Below, piece after piece: positions 1 through 10,137 of a stretch of DNA of 64,000 nucleotides. Source of the stretch: VRUE01 sp963805455 (GTDB taxonomy: Bacteria > Actinomycetota > Thermoleophilia > Solirubrobacterales > 70-9); NCBI GenBank assembly GCA_963805455.1, contig CAWDUJ010000011.1, forward strand, positions 1-64,000, given 5' to 3'. Made by a program: the position numbers and the translations under genes. Every line of letters begins with the position of its first letter. The first letter of the stretch is position 1. The notes beneath the pieces were generated by a model. It ran no database searches, was not told where the DNA came from, and saw only the letters and a list, made by a program, of their open reading frames with translations.

Positions 1-698
1 ACCTCCCGCGACTCAAGGTGGGTCGCCACCTTGCGCTTGACGCGCTGGAGGGCGTTGTCGACCGTCTTCGTGTCGCAATCGAGGCGCTCGGCGGTCGTCT
101 CGTAGGAGTGGCCGTCGAGGTAGAGCGAGAGGACGCTGCTCTCGAGGTCGGAGAGCACCCCGCCCGCACCCGAGAGGCAGGAGACAAGGCTCTCGAGCTC
201 TTCGGAGGCGATCACCTGGTTGACGGGATCGGCGACCGTGGGGCCGGGGAGGATCTCGTCGAGGGTCGTTTCGGAGTCGCCGGCGGCGGCCGGGGTCTGC
301 GAGAAGGAGACGTACTGGTTGAGGGGGGTGTGCTTGTTGCGGGTCGCGGTCTTGACCGCGGTGATGATCTGACGGGTGATGCAGAGCTCGGCGAACGAGC
401 GGAAGCTCGACTCGCGGTCGCTGCGGTAGTCGCGGACGGCCTTGTAGAGACCGAGCAGGCCTTCCTGGATCAGGTCGTCGCTCTCTCCTCCGAGGAGGAA
501 GTAGGACGAGGCCTTGAGGCGGACGAAGCCGCGGTAGCGGCGGACGATCGCGTCGTAGGCATCGGTGCGGCCGTCCTTGGCGAGGGCGACCAGGTAGTGA
601 TCATCAAGCTCAGGTTGAGGGTTAGTTTCCTGCTTGAGAGAACCATTGAGGCGACCACGGGGGAGCCGCAATTCCTGCGTAGGCGACGAAAGAGCCAC
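1..698 (-). CDS. sigH: SigH-like RNA polymerase sigma factor, 3' end beyond window
   Basis: Sigma-70 family factor that would direct RNA polymerase to alternative promoters. The reading frame is open from GTG at 698 to the window edge (232 codons) with no stop. Region 2 is visible (SDDLIQEGLLGLYKAVRDYR, FRSFAELCITRQI) and region 4 has the helix-turn-helix (YETTAERLDCDTKTVDNALQ) near the C-terminus, so only a few residues are probably missing. The start was chosen because a strong Shine-Dalgarno (AAGGAGAAGG) lies 5 nt upstream of GTG and the frame is unbroken. The region 2 and 4 layout resembles the SigH/sporulation-type factors commonly annotated in Actinobacteria; the exact class is an inference. 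It follows rlmB and cysS on the same strand but has its own promoter. Confidence 0.85.
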   Translation of the reverse strand, partial: MALSSPTQELRLPRGRLNGSLKQETNPQPELDDHYLVALAKDGRTDAYDAIVRRYRGFVRLKASSYFLLGGESDDLIQEGLLGLYKAVRDYRSDRESSFRSFAELCITRQIITAVKTATRNKHTPLNQYVSFSQTPAAAGDSETTLDEILPGPTVADPVNQVIASEELESLVSCLSGAGGVLSDLESSVLSLYLDGHSYETTAERLDCDTKTVDNALQRVKRKVATHLESRE

Positions 699-811
699 AG
701 AACCTTCTCCTTGAGATGAAGGGACGTGGCGCCGGTACCTCCCCTAAGGCGCCCTGTATGGACGGAGCAAAACTCAGACTCAACCTGAGGTTCACCCTTG
801 TTGGCGCGGTA

Positions 812-839
812 GTCTTACCGCCGCGCGGAGTTCTGTCAA
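812..839 (-). promoter_or_regulatory. Sigma-A-type promoter for the sigma factor gene
   Basis: On the minus strand, TTGACA (839-834) is followed after 16 bp by TAAGAC (817-812). It lies 113 nt upstream of the GTG start, leaving a 5' leader that contains the small inverted repeat AACCTCAGGTT and the start-proximal Shine-Dalgarno. No other good promoter is visible in the 179-nt gap between rlmB and the sigma gene. Confidence 0.5.
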
Positions 840-877
840 CCCCAAATTGCGATTTTTTGCAAACGCCGTTGCAGGTG

Positions 878-1537
878 CTACCGGCGCTGGCGGACCGCCT
901 CGACCAGAAAAGCGGTCGCAGCGGCGCTGACATTGAGCGATTCGACCCGGCCGCGCCGGGGCAGGGCGGCAAGGCCGTCGCAGGCGTCGGCCACGCGTGG
1001 GCGGATCCCCTTCCCCTCACCTCCGAAGACGAGAACGGTCGGCCCCGAGAGGTCGACCGCCCAGGGCGGGTCTTCGGCGTCGGCGTCGGCGCCCCAGATC
1101 CAGTAGCCGGCGGTCTTCGCCTCGGCGAGCCAGTCGGCAAGGTTGCGGACGCGGGCGATCTCGAGGTGCTCGACGGCGCCGGCGGCGGCCTTGCAGGTGA
1201 CCGCGGTCACCTCGGCCGAGCGACGTTCGGGGAAGACGACCCCGGCGGCGCCGACGAACTCGGCCGAGCGGCAGACGGCGCCGAGGTTGCGCGGGTCCTG
1301 GACCTGGTCGAGGGCGACCAGCAGCGAGTCTTCCCGGGCGAGCAGCGCGCTCCCCTCGACGTAGGGATAGGGATCGGCTTCGGCGACGACGCCCTGGTGG
1401 TCGGGCGAGCCGCAGAGCCGCTCCAGCTCCTCGGGCGAGGTCTCCGGCGCGCGCCAGACCCGGCGCACCGCCCGCCGCCCCCGTTCTGCCTCCTCGACCG
1501 GGCGCTTGCCGTAGATGATCTGGCCGTCGTCGGCCAC
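878..1537 (-). CDS. rlmB: 23S rRNA (guanosine-2'-O-)-methyltransferase RlmB, TrmH/SpoU family
   Basis: SPOUT methyltransferase of 219 aa that methylates a ribose 2'-OH in 23S rRNA (G2251 in E. coli numbering) with SAM. The three SpoU motifs are present in order: DQVQDPRNLGAVCRSAEF (motif 1, with the conserved N and R), FGGEGKGIR (motif 2) and the knot motif VESLNVSAAATAFL (motif 3). The N-terminal substrate-binding part (IIYGKRPVEEA) is short but typical. The GTG start lies 2 nt after the cysS stop, so the two are almost certainly co-transcribed and translationally coupled, the same cysS-rlmB order seen in Mycobacterium. Confidence 0.9.
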   Translation of the reverse strand: MADDGQIIYGKRPVEEAERGRRAVRRVWRAPETSPEELERLCGSPDHQGVVAEADPYPYVEGSALLAREDSLLVALDQVQDPRNLGAVCRSAEFVGAAGVVFPERRSAEVTAVTCKAAAGAVEHLEIARVRNLADWLAEAKTAGYWIWGADADAEDPPWAVDLSGPTVLVFGGEGKGIRPRVADACDGLAALPRRGRVESLNVSAAATAFLVEAVRQRR

Positions 1538-1539
1538 GC

Positions 1540-2931
<1,392 letters not shown>

Positions 2932-2987
2932 GGGCGGATGCTATTCGGGTCGAGTCGGGTGAGCGGGCGCGTAGCCTCCGGATTGCG

Positions 2988-3707
2988 ATGTGCACGCTGG
3001 TCATCTCAATCGACCCCGAGGCGGAGTGGCCGGTGCTTCTCGCCGAGACCCGGGATGAGTTCCGGGCGCGGGCCTGGGAGCCCCCGGGGGAGCGGTGGCC
3101 GGAGCATCCCGGCCTGGTCGGGGGGCTCGACCTCGAGTCGGGCGGGACCTGGCTGGCGGCCAACCCGGGCGAGCGGCGGGTGGCGGTGATCCTCAACCGG
3201 ATCGAGCCGACCGGGCTGACCGACGAGACGGCGCGCAGCCGCGGGCCGCTGACGCTGTTCGCGGCCGAGGCGGGCGCCGGGGCGATCGCCGCCGAGGACC
3301 TCAGCCTCGTCCGCCCCTTCAACCTCGTCGTCGCCGAGCCGGGCGAGGTCGCCTGGTTGCGCTACGACGGCGCCGAGCTGACCCGGAACGAGGTCGCGCC
3401 GGGCCTCCACATCCTCACCGCCGCCGACCTCGACGACATGAGCAACACGCGCCAGCGCCACTGGCTGCCGGAGTTCGAGAAGGCCGCGGCCCCCACACCG
3501 CCGGATGGGTGGGGCGGGTGGCCGGAGCTGCTCGCCGACGTCGATCGGCCCTACGACGATCCACGGGCCCTCAACGTCCGCCACGGCGGCGCCGAGGGGA
3601 TCTTTGGCACCGTCTCGGCATCGCTGCTCGCGCTCGGCTGCGACCGCCTGAGGTTCGATTTCTGCCCCGGCCCGCCCGACCGGACCGAGTGGGAAACGGT
3701 GCTCTAG
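2988..3707 (+). CDS. NRDE/TANGO2 family protein
   Basis: A 239-aa protein of the NRDE (TANGO2) family. The sequence begins Met-Cys-Thr, the arrangement expected if Cys2 becomes an N-terminal nucleophile after Met removal, and carries the family signature region AETRDEFRARAW near residue 20, followed by GGTWLA and VAVILNR. The biochemical role of bacterial members is unclear; a link to haem trafficking or Ntn-type hydrolysis is known for homologues but cannot be read here. A TAGCCT hexamer lies 10 nt upstream of the ATG. Its TAG stop shares the CTAG at 3704-3707 with the converging secreted-protein gene. Confidence 0.75.
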   Translation: MCTLVISIDPEAEWPVLLAETRDEFRARAWEPPGERWPEHPGLVGGLDLESGGTWLAANPGERRVAVILNRIEPTGLTDETARSRGPLTLFAAEAGAGAIAAEDLSLVRPFNLVVAEPGEVAWLRYDGAELTRNEVAPGLHILTAADLDDMSNTRQRHWLPEFEKAAAPTPPDGWGGWPELLADVDRPYDDPRALNVRHGGAEGIFGTVSASLLALGCDRLRFDFCPGPPDRTEWETVL

Positions 3708-5854
3708 CCGGCCTTCCGCTTCGGCCGCAGGACGGTGAATCGGACCACCGCGGGGACGCCGGTGGCACCGGTGGGGCTGACCGCGTAGACGCTGAGCCGG
3801 TGCCTGCCGAACTTCAACCTCGAGAGCTTCGCCGGCGAGGTGCAGGGCCGGAAGACGGCCCGGCCATCGACCTTGCAGAAGAAGGTCGAGCCGGGGACGT
3901 CGGCGCTGAACCTGACGAGCGCGCGGTGCCTGCGGATGCGCGCCGCCGGGTGCTTGCCGATCTTCATCTTCGGGATCCGGTCGATCTTCGGCGCCACCGG
4001 CAGGACGGGCGGCGGCGCGGCCGGTGAGCTCGGCGAGACCAGGTGCAGGGGCGCCGATCCGGTGATTTCGGGGTCGACCGAGGTCACGGTCGCGGTGATC
4101 GTCGGCGTCCCGATCGTGCTCGACGCGGTCAGCTCGGCGCTGTAGCTGCCGTCTTCGTTGTCGGTCACCGGCCCGATCTGGAGATTGGGGTCGCTCGAGC
4201 TGAACTCGACCACCTCGCCCGGGACCGGGACCTGGGCCCCGTCGGCCACGGTCGCGCGCGCCGTCGTCTTCGATTTCCCGTCGGCCGGCAGCTGCGAGGG
4301 CGAGAGCGCAACGTGCGCCTGCGACGCCGGGCCGGGGCAGGGCGTGTTGCCGGGCCCGGAGTCGATCGAGTGCTGCTGCGTCCCTTCGAAGGGGCCGAGC
4401 GAGCCGTTCCAGGTGCTGACCGTGCTCTGCACCGGGTAATCGCCGCAGCGGACGGCCGTCCGCAGCAGACCGGCGCCCGGGTAGAGGCGGAGCACGATCC
4501 TCGAGATCGGGAACTTCGGCAGGTTGGCGCTGATGATCAGCCCCCCGGATTCGGGATCGGTGATCAGCGTGAGGACGAGCTTGAGGTCGATCCCGAACCC
4601 CGACCCGAGCAGATAGAGGCGGTGGCCCCCGCCCGGCTGCAATCCCCCGAAGTAGACCGACCCGGTGACTTCAGCCGGCGCCTGGCGGGGGTGGGCCCCG
4701 CCGCTCCGCGCCGCCGCCCTGAGCGGATTCGGCCCGCCGAGCGTTTCCGGAACGAGCGGGGTGCTGATCCGCACCGACCCGACCCTCGCTTCGGTCGGGC
4801 ACGACCCGGGGCCCTCGACCCCGATCGCGGCCTGTTCGGCGCTACAGCTCGGATAGTCGGCGGCCGCACCCGAGTCCAGTCGCAGCCCGCCGGAGAAGTC
4901 GAGGTCGACCGACTTGGCCGGCGGCGGGGTCGGGAAGGCGGGCGACACTTCCTGGGGCACGGTGAGGTCGAGATCGAGGCCGGTTGTCGACCTCGTCTCC
5001 GAGCCGGTCGCAACGCTGAGCGCCGGATTGAAGGAGAGGAGGTTGCATCCGGTCGCGCCGGTCAGGGTCGAGCTCGCCGCCGTCGTCACCCCCGGGTCCT
5101 GGTAGGTCTCGAGGCGAAATCCGACCGGCATCGTCGGGCTGCAGGAGCCGGGATACCCGGTGAGCGGAGTCACCGGCGACCCCGACGCGGTCGGTTCGGT
5201 GTTGCAGCTGAAGTCCGGCAGCCCGGGGCAGCCTTCGGAGCCGAGCGGGAATCGGGCTTCGTCGTGGGCGGGGTCGGCCGGAATACCCCAGAGCTGCAGG
5301 GAGAGGCTCCTCAGCGGCGCGGCCACCGGCAGGTTCGGGATCGTCAGCCTGAGGCCGTCGTCTTCGCCGCTGCGGAACCCGAGCTGCATCGACTGGGTGA
5401 AGGCGAGGGTCGGGATCGTGAACGCGAGCCGGCCGTATTCGCCGCTTCCCGCCGCCACCGCGTAGATCGGCGCCGTCCCGTACAGAAAGGACGGATTGGC
5501 TTCCCTGCGGGCCCGGACCGTCGCCAGGCCGACCTGGGAGTCGGGCGAGCATTCCATCGTCGCCAGGTCTTCGAGCGAGCAGCGCGGGACCGAGTACATG
5601 TAGGCGCTGAGGCCGGCCGGCTCTTCGACGACGAGGCTCTTTGCCGTTTCGGGCGCCCCCGGGTTGGCCATCGCCGCGGAGATCATCAGGTTCGGGTGCC
5701 CGCCGGCCTGACTGGCGCTGGTGGTCGTCAGGACCGATTCGATCTGTCCGGCGGCGCCGGCGCTCGGGGCCGTCGCCCCGGCGATGCCGAGGCAGAGGAT
5801 TCCGATCGTGAGCGCGTTTCGGAGCAGTCGAGCAAACACATCTATCCCAAACAC
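3704..5854 (-). CDS. Large secreted protein with Big_1-like Ig domain and C-terminal Cys-pair Ig-like module
   Basis: A 716-aa exported protein. An N-terminal signal peptide (LTIGILCLGIAGATAPSAGAA) is followed by about 480 residues of Pro/Gly/Ser-rich beta-type sequence with paired cysteines, recurrent in secreted proteins of this lineage. Near residue 515-600 is an invasin/Big_1-like Ig domain (LSPSQLPADGKSKTTARATV). The last ~75 residues form a module with the pattern FFCKVDGRAVFRPCTSPAKL then GRHRLSVYAV, the same type that ends the decayed gene at 23.4 kb. The start may instead be the in-frame GTG at 5839, which puts the signal peptide closer to the N-terminus. No enzymatic motif is seen; a cell-surface or matrix role is inference. 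Confidence 0.65.
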   Translation of the reverse strand: MFGIDVFARLLRNALTIGILCLGIAGATAPSAGAAGQIESVLTTTSASQAGGHPNLMISAAMANPGAPETAKSLVVEEPAGLSAYMYSVPRCSLEDLATMECSPDSQVGLATVRARREANPSFLYGTAPIYAVAAGSGEYGRLAFTIPTLAFTQSMQLGFRSGEDDGLRLTIPNLPVAAPLRSLSLQLWGIPADPAHDEARFPLGSEGCPGLPDFSCNTEPTASGSPVTPLTGYPGSCSPTMPVGFRLETYQDPGVTTAASSTLTGATGCNLLSFNPALSVATGSETRSTTGLDLDLTVPQEVSPAFPTPPPAKSVDLDFSGGLRLDSGAAADYPSCSAEQAAIGVEGPGSCPTEARVGSVRISTPLVPETLGGPNPLRAAARSGGAHPRQAPAEVTGSVYFGGLQPGGGHRLYLLGSGFGIDLKLVLTLITDPESGGLIISANLPKFPISRIVLRLYPGAGLLRTAVRCGDYPVQSTVSTWNGSLGPFEGTQQHSIDSGPGNTPCPGPASQAHVALSPSQLPADGKSKTTARATVADGAQVPVPGEVVEFSSSDPNLQIGPVTDNEDGSYSAELTASSTIGTPTITATVTSVDPEITGSAPLHLVSPSSPAAPPPVLPVAPKIDRIPKMKIGKHPAARIRRHRALVRFSADVPGSTFFCKVDGRAVFRPCTSPAKLSRLKFGRHRLSVYAVSPTGATGVPAVVRFTVLRPKRKAG

Positions 5855-5893
5855 CTTTGGGTGGGAATGGATGCTAGAGGGGGGTCGCGACTG

Positions 5894-6784
5894 CTAAAAC
5901 GTGCGGTAGCCGGGCCCTGCCTGGGCCTCGGCGGCGCGCGACCAGGTCGGCGCGGTCTCATCGGCGGCGGCCAGCGCCTCGCGGCGGGCGCGCTTGGCGC
6001 TCGCCTTGATCTCCTCCTCGGCCGCCTCGCGAACCCGGGCCTCACGCTGCTCGGCCTGGATTCGGATCCGCTCGGACTCCGCCTCGAGCTGCTCCTCGGC
6101 GCGTTTGCGGGCCTGCTCGGTCGCTTTCCCTTCGACCTTCTCGACAAGTTTGCGGACCCGATCCTCGGACTCGCGGCGGATCTCCTCGGTGCCCTTCATC
6201 ACCCGCTCCTCGATCTCGGCCTCGAGCCTGACAATCGCCTCGTGGGCCTCCTCGGCCCTCGCCTCGGCGTCGGCGGCGCGCTGCTCGGCAGCGGCGACGC
6301 GCCGGTCGGCATCGGCCTGATTCCCCTCGATCACCTCGCGGACCCGGTTCGAGGCCTCGCGTTCGGTTCGCTTGACGGCGGCGGCGACAGCCTCCTCGGA
6401 GTGGGTCTTGGCGGTGGCCAGTCGCTCGTCGGCGCTCTTCTTCGCGGCTTCGAAGGCCTTCTCGGCGCGGTCGCGGGCGTCCTCTGCGCGCGTGGCGCGA
6501 GCCTCCGCCTCCCGCCGACTCGCGCGTTCTGCGGCGATACGACCGCGTCCCTCCTCCCCGAGCTTCGCCAAAGTCTCTTTCGCGCGCCGCCTCAGCTCGG
6601 CGCTCTCCTTCTCGACGCGGGCCCCGCTCGCGGCGAGCTCCTTCTCGCTGTCGGCGACCCGCTCCTCGCTCGCCTTAACCAGGTTGAGGGCCTGCTCGGC
6701 TATCCCGCGAATCTCGGCGGTCGTCTTCTCGACCGCATCCAATTTCACCGCCGGCTCACTCATTTTCGCGGGTTTCACGTCCAC
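5894..6784 (-). CDS. Long coiled-coil protein, Ala/Glu/Arg-rich
   Basis: A 296-aa protein that is almost entirely charged heptad-like helix (for example AEQRAADAEARAEEAHEAIV), without signal peptide or membrane segment. Such composition resembles DivIVA/Wag31-type or cytoskeletal filament proteins, but no DivIVA N-terminal signature is visible, so no function is assigned. The GTG at 6784 is preferred because TAGGTT (6796-6791) lies 6 nt upstream, a leaderless pattern; an internal ATG (MSEPAVK) at 6763 is the alternative. It is divergent from the YWTD propeller gene. Confidence 0.6.
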   Translation of the reverse strand: MDVKPAKMSEPAVKLDAVEKTTAEIRGIAEQALNLVKASEERVADSEKELAASGARVEKESAELRRRAKETLAKLGEEGRGRIAAERASRREAEARATRAEDARDRAEKAFEAAKKSADERLATAKTHSEEAVAAAVKRTEREASNRVREVIEGNQADADRRVAAAEQRAADAEARAEEAHEAIVRLEAEIEERVMKGTEEIRRESEDRVRKLVEKVEGKATEQARKRAEEQLEAESERIRIQAEQREARVREAAEEEIKASAKRARREALAAADETAPTWSRAAEAQAGPGYRTF

Positions 6785-6887
6785 CGACGCAACCTACTAC
6801 GGGCCTCGGCGCGCGATCTACCGTCCCGACCGTTAAAACGTCCGCAAATTGCGGGGACTTTCGGGGCCGCTGTTACGATCGCCGGCG

Positions 6888-8477
6888 ATGAAGGCGACGA
6901 GACGCTCAGCGTTGATCGTCGTGGCGTTGGGGCTTCTCGTGTTTGCGTCTCCCGCCGCGGCGGACCGGGTCTATTTCTCCAACGGCTCCGGCATTTTCTA
7001 CGCGGACCTCGAGACCGGCGCCGGCGCCAAACTCGAAGTCTCCGGGACCTCGGCAACCGAAGTCCGGGGAATCGCGATCGACCCTGCCGCCGGGAGGATC
7101 TACTGGTCGGCCGGATCGGGAGGCAGCTCGCGGATCGGGTTCTCCAACCTCGACGGGAGCAGTGGCCAGACACTCGCGACCACCGGCGCGCCGATCAGCT
7201 GGCCGGTTGCCGTCTCGCTCGATGCAACGTCCGGACGGGTCTATTGGGGCAACTACCAGGGCCCCGGCGGGCGGCTTGCCTATGCGAAAACCGACGGGAG
7301 CGGCGGCGGTGAAATCAGCACGACCGGGGTGACCGCCGGGAACGTACTCGGGATCGCGCTCGACCCCTCCGCCAAACGGCTCTACTGGACGACCGAGAAC
7401 AACACCCTTCCGTCCTACGCGAATCTCGACAACAGCGGGGCCACCGAACTCAACGCCACCGGGGCGACGGTCGGGGGACGCTTCTACAAGGGCGCGGCGA
7501 TCGACCCGGTAAGCCGACGCTTCTTCTGGACCAGCTACAAAAGCGCGTCTCCCTATGACCCGGTCGTCTCATCCGCAGCGCTTGACGAATCCGGCGGGTC
7601 CGACCTCGCGACGCCTGGGGCGCCGGAAGAATTCGCCGAAGGGGTGGCGATCGACCCAACCGCGCGCCGCATCTACTGGGCCAATATCGGAGTTCTCCTC
7701 GGTGGCGGCATCTATTACGCCGCGCTCGACGGCAGCGGCGCCCACAAGCTCAACATCTCGGGCATCCCCGTCGCCGGCGCCAACTACCCCACTCTGCTGA
7801 AAGCGCCGCTCGGGACCGGGGCGCCGAGCCTGACCGCGCAGATCGCGCTGCGACCGCGGTTCCTGACCTGCGACGAAGGCGCCTGGGCCGGGAACCTGCC
7901 GCAGGCGCAGGTTTATCGGACGCCGCGCAGCTTCAGCTACCAGTGGCTTAAGGACGGCCAGCCGGTTGCGGGCGCGACCAAATCGAACATCGGCGTCGAA
8001 GGAAGCCCCGGCGGCGACTACGCCTGCCAGGTGACCGCGACCAACGCCGGCGGCTCGACCTTGCAGACGAGCGCCGCGCAGTTCGTCTGCTGCCCGATCG
8101 GGCCGAAGGCGACGGCGGCCCGCGTGGCCCCGGTCAAGGCCGGCAAGGCGCAGCTGAAGCTGACCTGCCCGGATGGCGTCGACCCCTGCGCCGGCCGGCT
8201 CCACCTCGAATCGAAACGGCCGCCGCGCAGGGCCCGATCGTCGGCCCGCAGGAAGCCGAAGCTCCCGAACCTCCCCGTCACCTACGGCGAAAAGTCGTTC
8301 TCGGTCCCCGCCGGGTCAACCAAGACCGTCAAGGTCAAGCTCAACAAACGCGCGAAGTCGCGCCTGCGCAACGCCAGGCGCCACCGCCTGAAGGCGGTCC
8401 TGGGCGGCACCGGCGTCGACCCGCGAACGATCCTGCTCAAGGAAGCGAAGAAGAAGCCGAGGAAACCGCGCCGCTAG
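6888..8477 (+). CDS. Secreted YWTD/LDLR-class-B-type beta-propeller protein
   Basis: A 529-aa exported protein. The signal peptide (ALIVVALGLLVFASPAAA) is followed to about residue 310 by five or six repeats with the family pattern GIAIDPAAGRIYWS / VSLDATSGRVYWGN / GIALDPSAKRLYWT / GVAIDPTARRIYWAN, typical of LDL-receptor YWTD propeller blades. An Ig-like segment with paired Cys (YQWLKDGQPVAGATKSN, YACQVTATNAGGST) follows, then a basic tail rich in Lys/Arg that could bind the envelope. The ATG at 6888 was chosen over an upstream start because it is preceded by TACGAT (6874-6879) and begins the signal peptide correctly. Its stop overlaps that of the converging acyl-CoA ligase in CTAG. Confidence 0.7.
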   Translation: MKATRRSALIVVALGLLVFASPAAADRVYFSNGSGIFYADLETGAGAKLEVSGTSATEVRGIAIDPAAGRIYWSAGSGGSSRIGFSNLDGSSGQTLATTGAPISWPVAVSLDATSGRVYWGNYQGPGGRLAYAKTDGSGGGEISTTGVTAGNVLGIALDPSAKRLYWTTENNTLPSYANLDNSGATELNATGATVGGRFYKGAAIDPVSRRFFWTSYKSASPYDPVVSSAALDESGGSDLATPGAPEEFAEGVAIDPTARRIYWANIGVLLGGGIYYAALDGSGAHKLNISGIPVAGANYPTLLKAPLGTGAPSLTAQIALRPRFLTCDEGAWAGNLPQAQVYRTPRSFSYQWLKDGQPVAGATKSNIGVEGSPGGDYACQVTATNAGGSTLQTSAAQFVCCPIGPKATAARVAPVKAGKAQLKLTCPDGVDPCAGRLHLESKRPPRRARSSARRKPKLPNLPVTYGEKSFSVPAGSTKTVKVKLNKRAKSRLRNARRHRLKAVLGGTGVDPRTILLKEAKKKPRKPRR

Positions 8478-10123
8478 CCCGACTGCTGCGGCTCGCGGTC
8501 GTGGAGCTCGCGCTTGAGGACCTTGCCGGTCGCGTTGCGCGGCAGCTCGTCGAGGAACTCGAACTCGCGGGGCGCCTTGTAGGCGGCGAGGTGCGCCTTG
8601 ACGTGGCCCTTGAGGTCGTCGTCTGAGATTTCGGTTCCCTCGACGAGGACGACGAAGGCCTTCAGCCGCTGTCCGAACTCCTCGTCTTCGACGCCGATGA
8701 CGGCGACCTCGACGACGCTCTCGTGGTCGGCGAGCAGGTCCTCGACCTCGCGCGGGAAGACGTTCTCGCCGCCGGAGACGATCATCTCGTCGTCGCGACC
8801 GTCGACGAAGAGGCGGCCCTCGCTGTCGAAGTGGCCGACGTCGCCGCTGCTGAGAAGGCCGTCGATCGTTTCCTTGCCACCGCCGCCGGTGTAGCCCTCG
8901 AACGACATCTCGCTGCCGACGAAGATCCTGCCGACGTCGCCGCGCGGGACCTCCCTGCCGTCCTCGTCGAAGAGCTTGACCACGGTGCCGCGCGGGGGCC
9001 GGCCGGCGGTCCCGGGCGCGGCCCGCAGGTCCTCGGGCGTCGCGACCGTCGCCATCGCGACCTCGGTCGAGCCGTAGAGGTTGTAGATGCTGTCCCCGTA
9101 GCGGTCCATCCACTCGAGAGCCAGATCGCCGGGCAGCGCCGAGCCCGACATCGCGGTGATCCGCAGCGAGGAGAGGTCATAGGAGCGAAGCGTCTCCTCC
9201 GGCAGCTGCAGGATCCGCTGGATCATCACCGGGACGACGGCGAGGACCTGGGCGCCGTGCTCCTGGACCGCCTGCAGCGTCCCCTCGGGGTCGAACCGCC
9301 GCCGAAGGACGAGGGTCGAACAGGTCGGCAGGCCGATCGCGAAGTGGAAGAAGCCCCAGGAGTGAAAGAGCGGCGCCGCGACCATCATCGTCTCACGGCT
9401 GCGGTAGGGAATCTTGTCGATCATCGCGGCGACGGTGTGGAGGCCGTCCGGATTGCTGCGCTGGGCGCCCTTAGGGGTCCCGGTCGTCCCCGAGGTGAGG
9501 ATCACGAAGCGGGGATGGTCGGGCGGCGGCTTCAGGTTGGCGTCGTCGTTGGCGGCGATCAGGGTGTCGAGCGTCGGCTCATCGGCCTCGCCGTCGGCCC
9601 AGGCGATGACGCGGTCGATGGCCGGGTCGACCCCCTCGAGCAGGCCGGTGAACTCCTCGTCGTAGACGAGCACCTTCGGTTCCTCGCGGCGGGTCACCTC
9701 GACGAGCTGCGGGCCGGCGAACATCGTGTTCAGGTAGAGCGCGCTGGCGCCGATCTTGGCGCAGGCGGCGGTGATCTCGATGAAGCCGCGGTGGTTGCGG
9801 CACATCACCCCGACCCCGTCGCCGTACCCGAGCCCCATCCGCTGGAGGGCGTGGGCAAGGGCGTTGCTGCGGCGGTGGAGCTGGTCGAAGGTGAGCGACC
9901 CGCGCTCGTCGATGATCGCCGTCTCGTGCGGGTAGTGGATCGCGGCGATCGCGATGCCGGTCGCCGGCGAGGGCCCCCAGCGCACGAACGTGGCGCCGAT
10001 CTTGGCGGCGACGTCGGGGCGCATCAGGCCGACGATGTCCGCTTGGTGAGCGACCTTCGCGACGAACGCTTTGTCGGCGACCGTCTTGCGGACGCTCGAC
10101 CCTATGGAGCGGAGGGTTCCCAT
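8474..10123 (-). CDS. AMP-dependent fatty acyl-CoA synthetase
   Basis: A 549-aa member of the ANL (adenylate-forming) superfamily that would activate a fatty or carboxylic acid to acyl-AMP and then acyl-CoA. Motif A5/P-loop (LTSGTTGTPKGA), the central YGSTEVA motif, the hinge (GRLFVDGRDDEMIVSGGEN) and the catalytic C-terminal Lys (PRNATGKVLKREL) are intact. The N-terminal 70 residues (MRPDVAAKIGATFVRWG) resemble FadD12-type enzymes. The ATG at 10123 lies 15 nt after the PHP-IspF stop, so the two are probably co-transcribed. The frame continues open far upstream, but that part is antisense to the PHP-IspF reading and is not used. Substrate is not predictable from sequence alone. Confidence 0.85.
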   Translation of the reverse strand: MGTLRSIGSSVRKTVADKAFVAKVAHQADIVGLMRPDVAAKIGATFVRWGPSPATGIAIAAIHYPHETAIIDERGSLTFDQLHRRSNALAHALQRMGLGYGDGVGVMCRNHRGFIEITAACAKIGASALYLNTMFAGPQLVEVTRREEPKVLVYDEEFTGLLEGVDPAIDRVIAWADGEADEPTLDTLIAANDDANLKPPPDHPRFVILTSGTTGTPKGAQRSNPDGLHTVAAMIDKIPYRSRETMMVAAPLFHSWGFFHFAIGLPTCSTLVLRRRFDPEGTLQAVQEHGAQVLAVVPVMIQRILQLPEETLRSYDLSSLRITAMSGSALPGDLALEWMDRYGDSIYNLYGSTEVAMATVATPEDLRAAPGTAGRPPRGTVVKLFDEDGREVPRGDVGRIFVGSEMSFEGYTGGGGKETIDGLLSSGDVGHFDSEGRLFVDGRDDEMIVSGGENVFPREVEDLLADHESVVEVAVIGVEDEEFGQRLKAFVVLVEGTEISDDDLKGHVKAHLAAYKAPREFEFLDELPRNATGKVLKRELHDREPQQSG

Positions 10124-10137
10124 CCCGATCGCGAAGA

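Noticed and set aside
4043..7312. A 1089-codon open frame on the plus strand.
   Set aside because: It runs antisense through the secreted protein and coiled-coil gene; its composition (Arg/Gly/Asp-rich, no motifs) is the GC-rich shadow of the real minus-strand genes.
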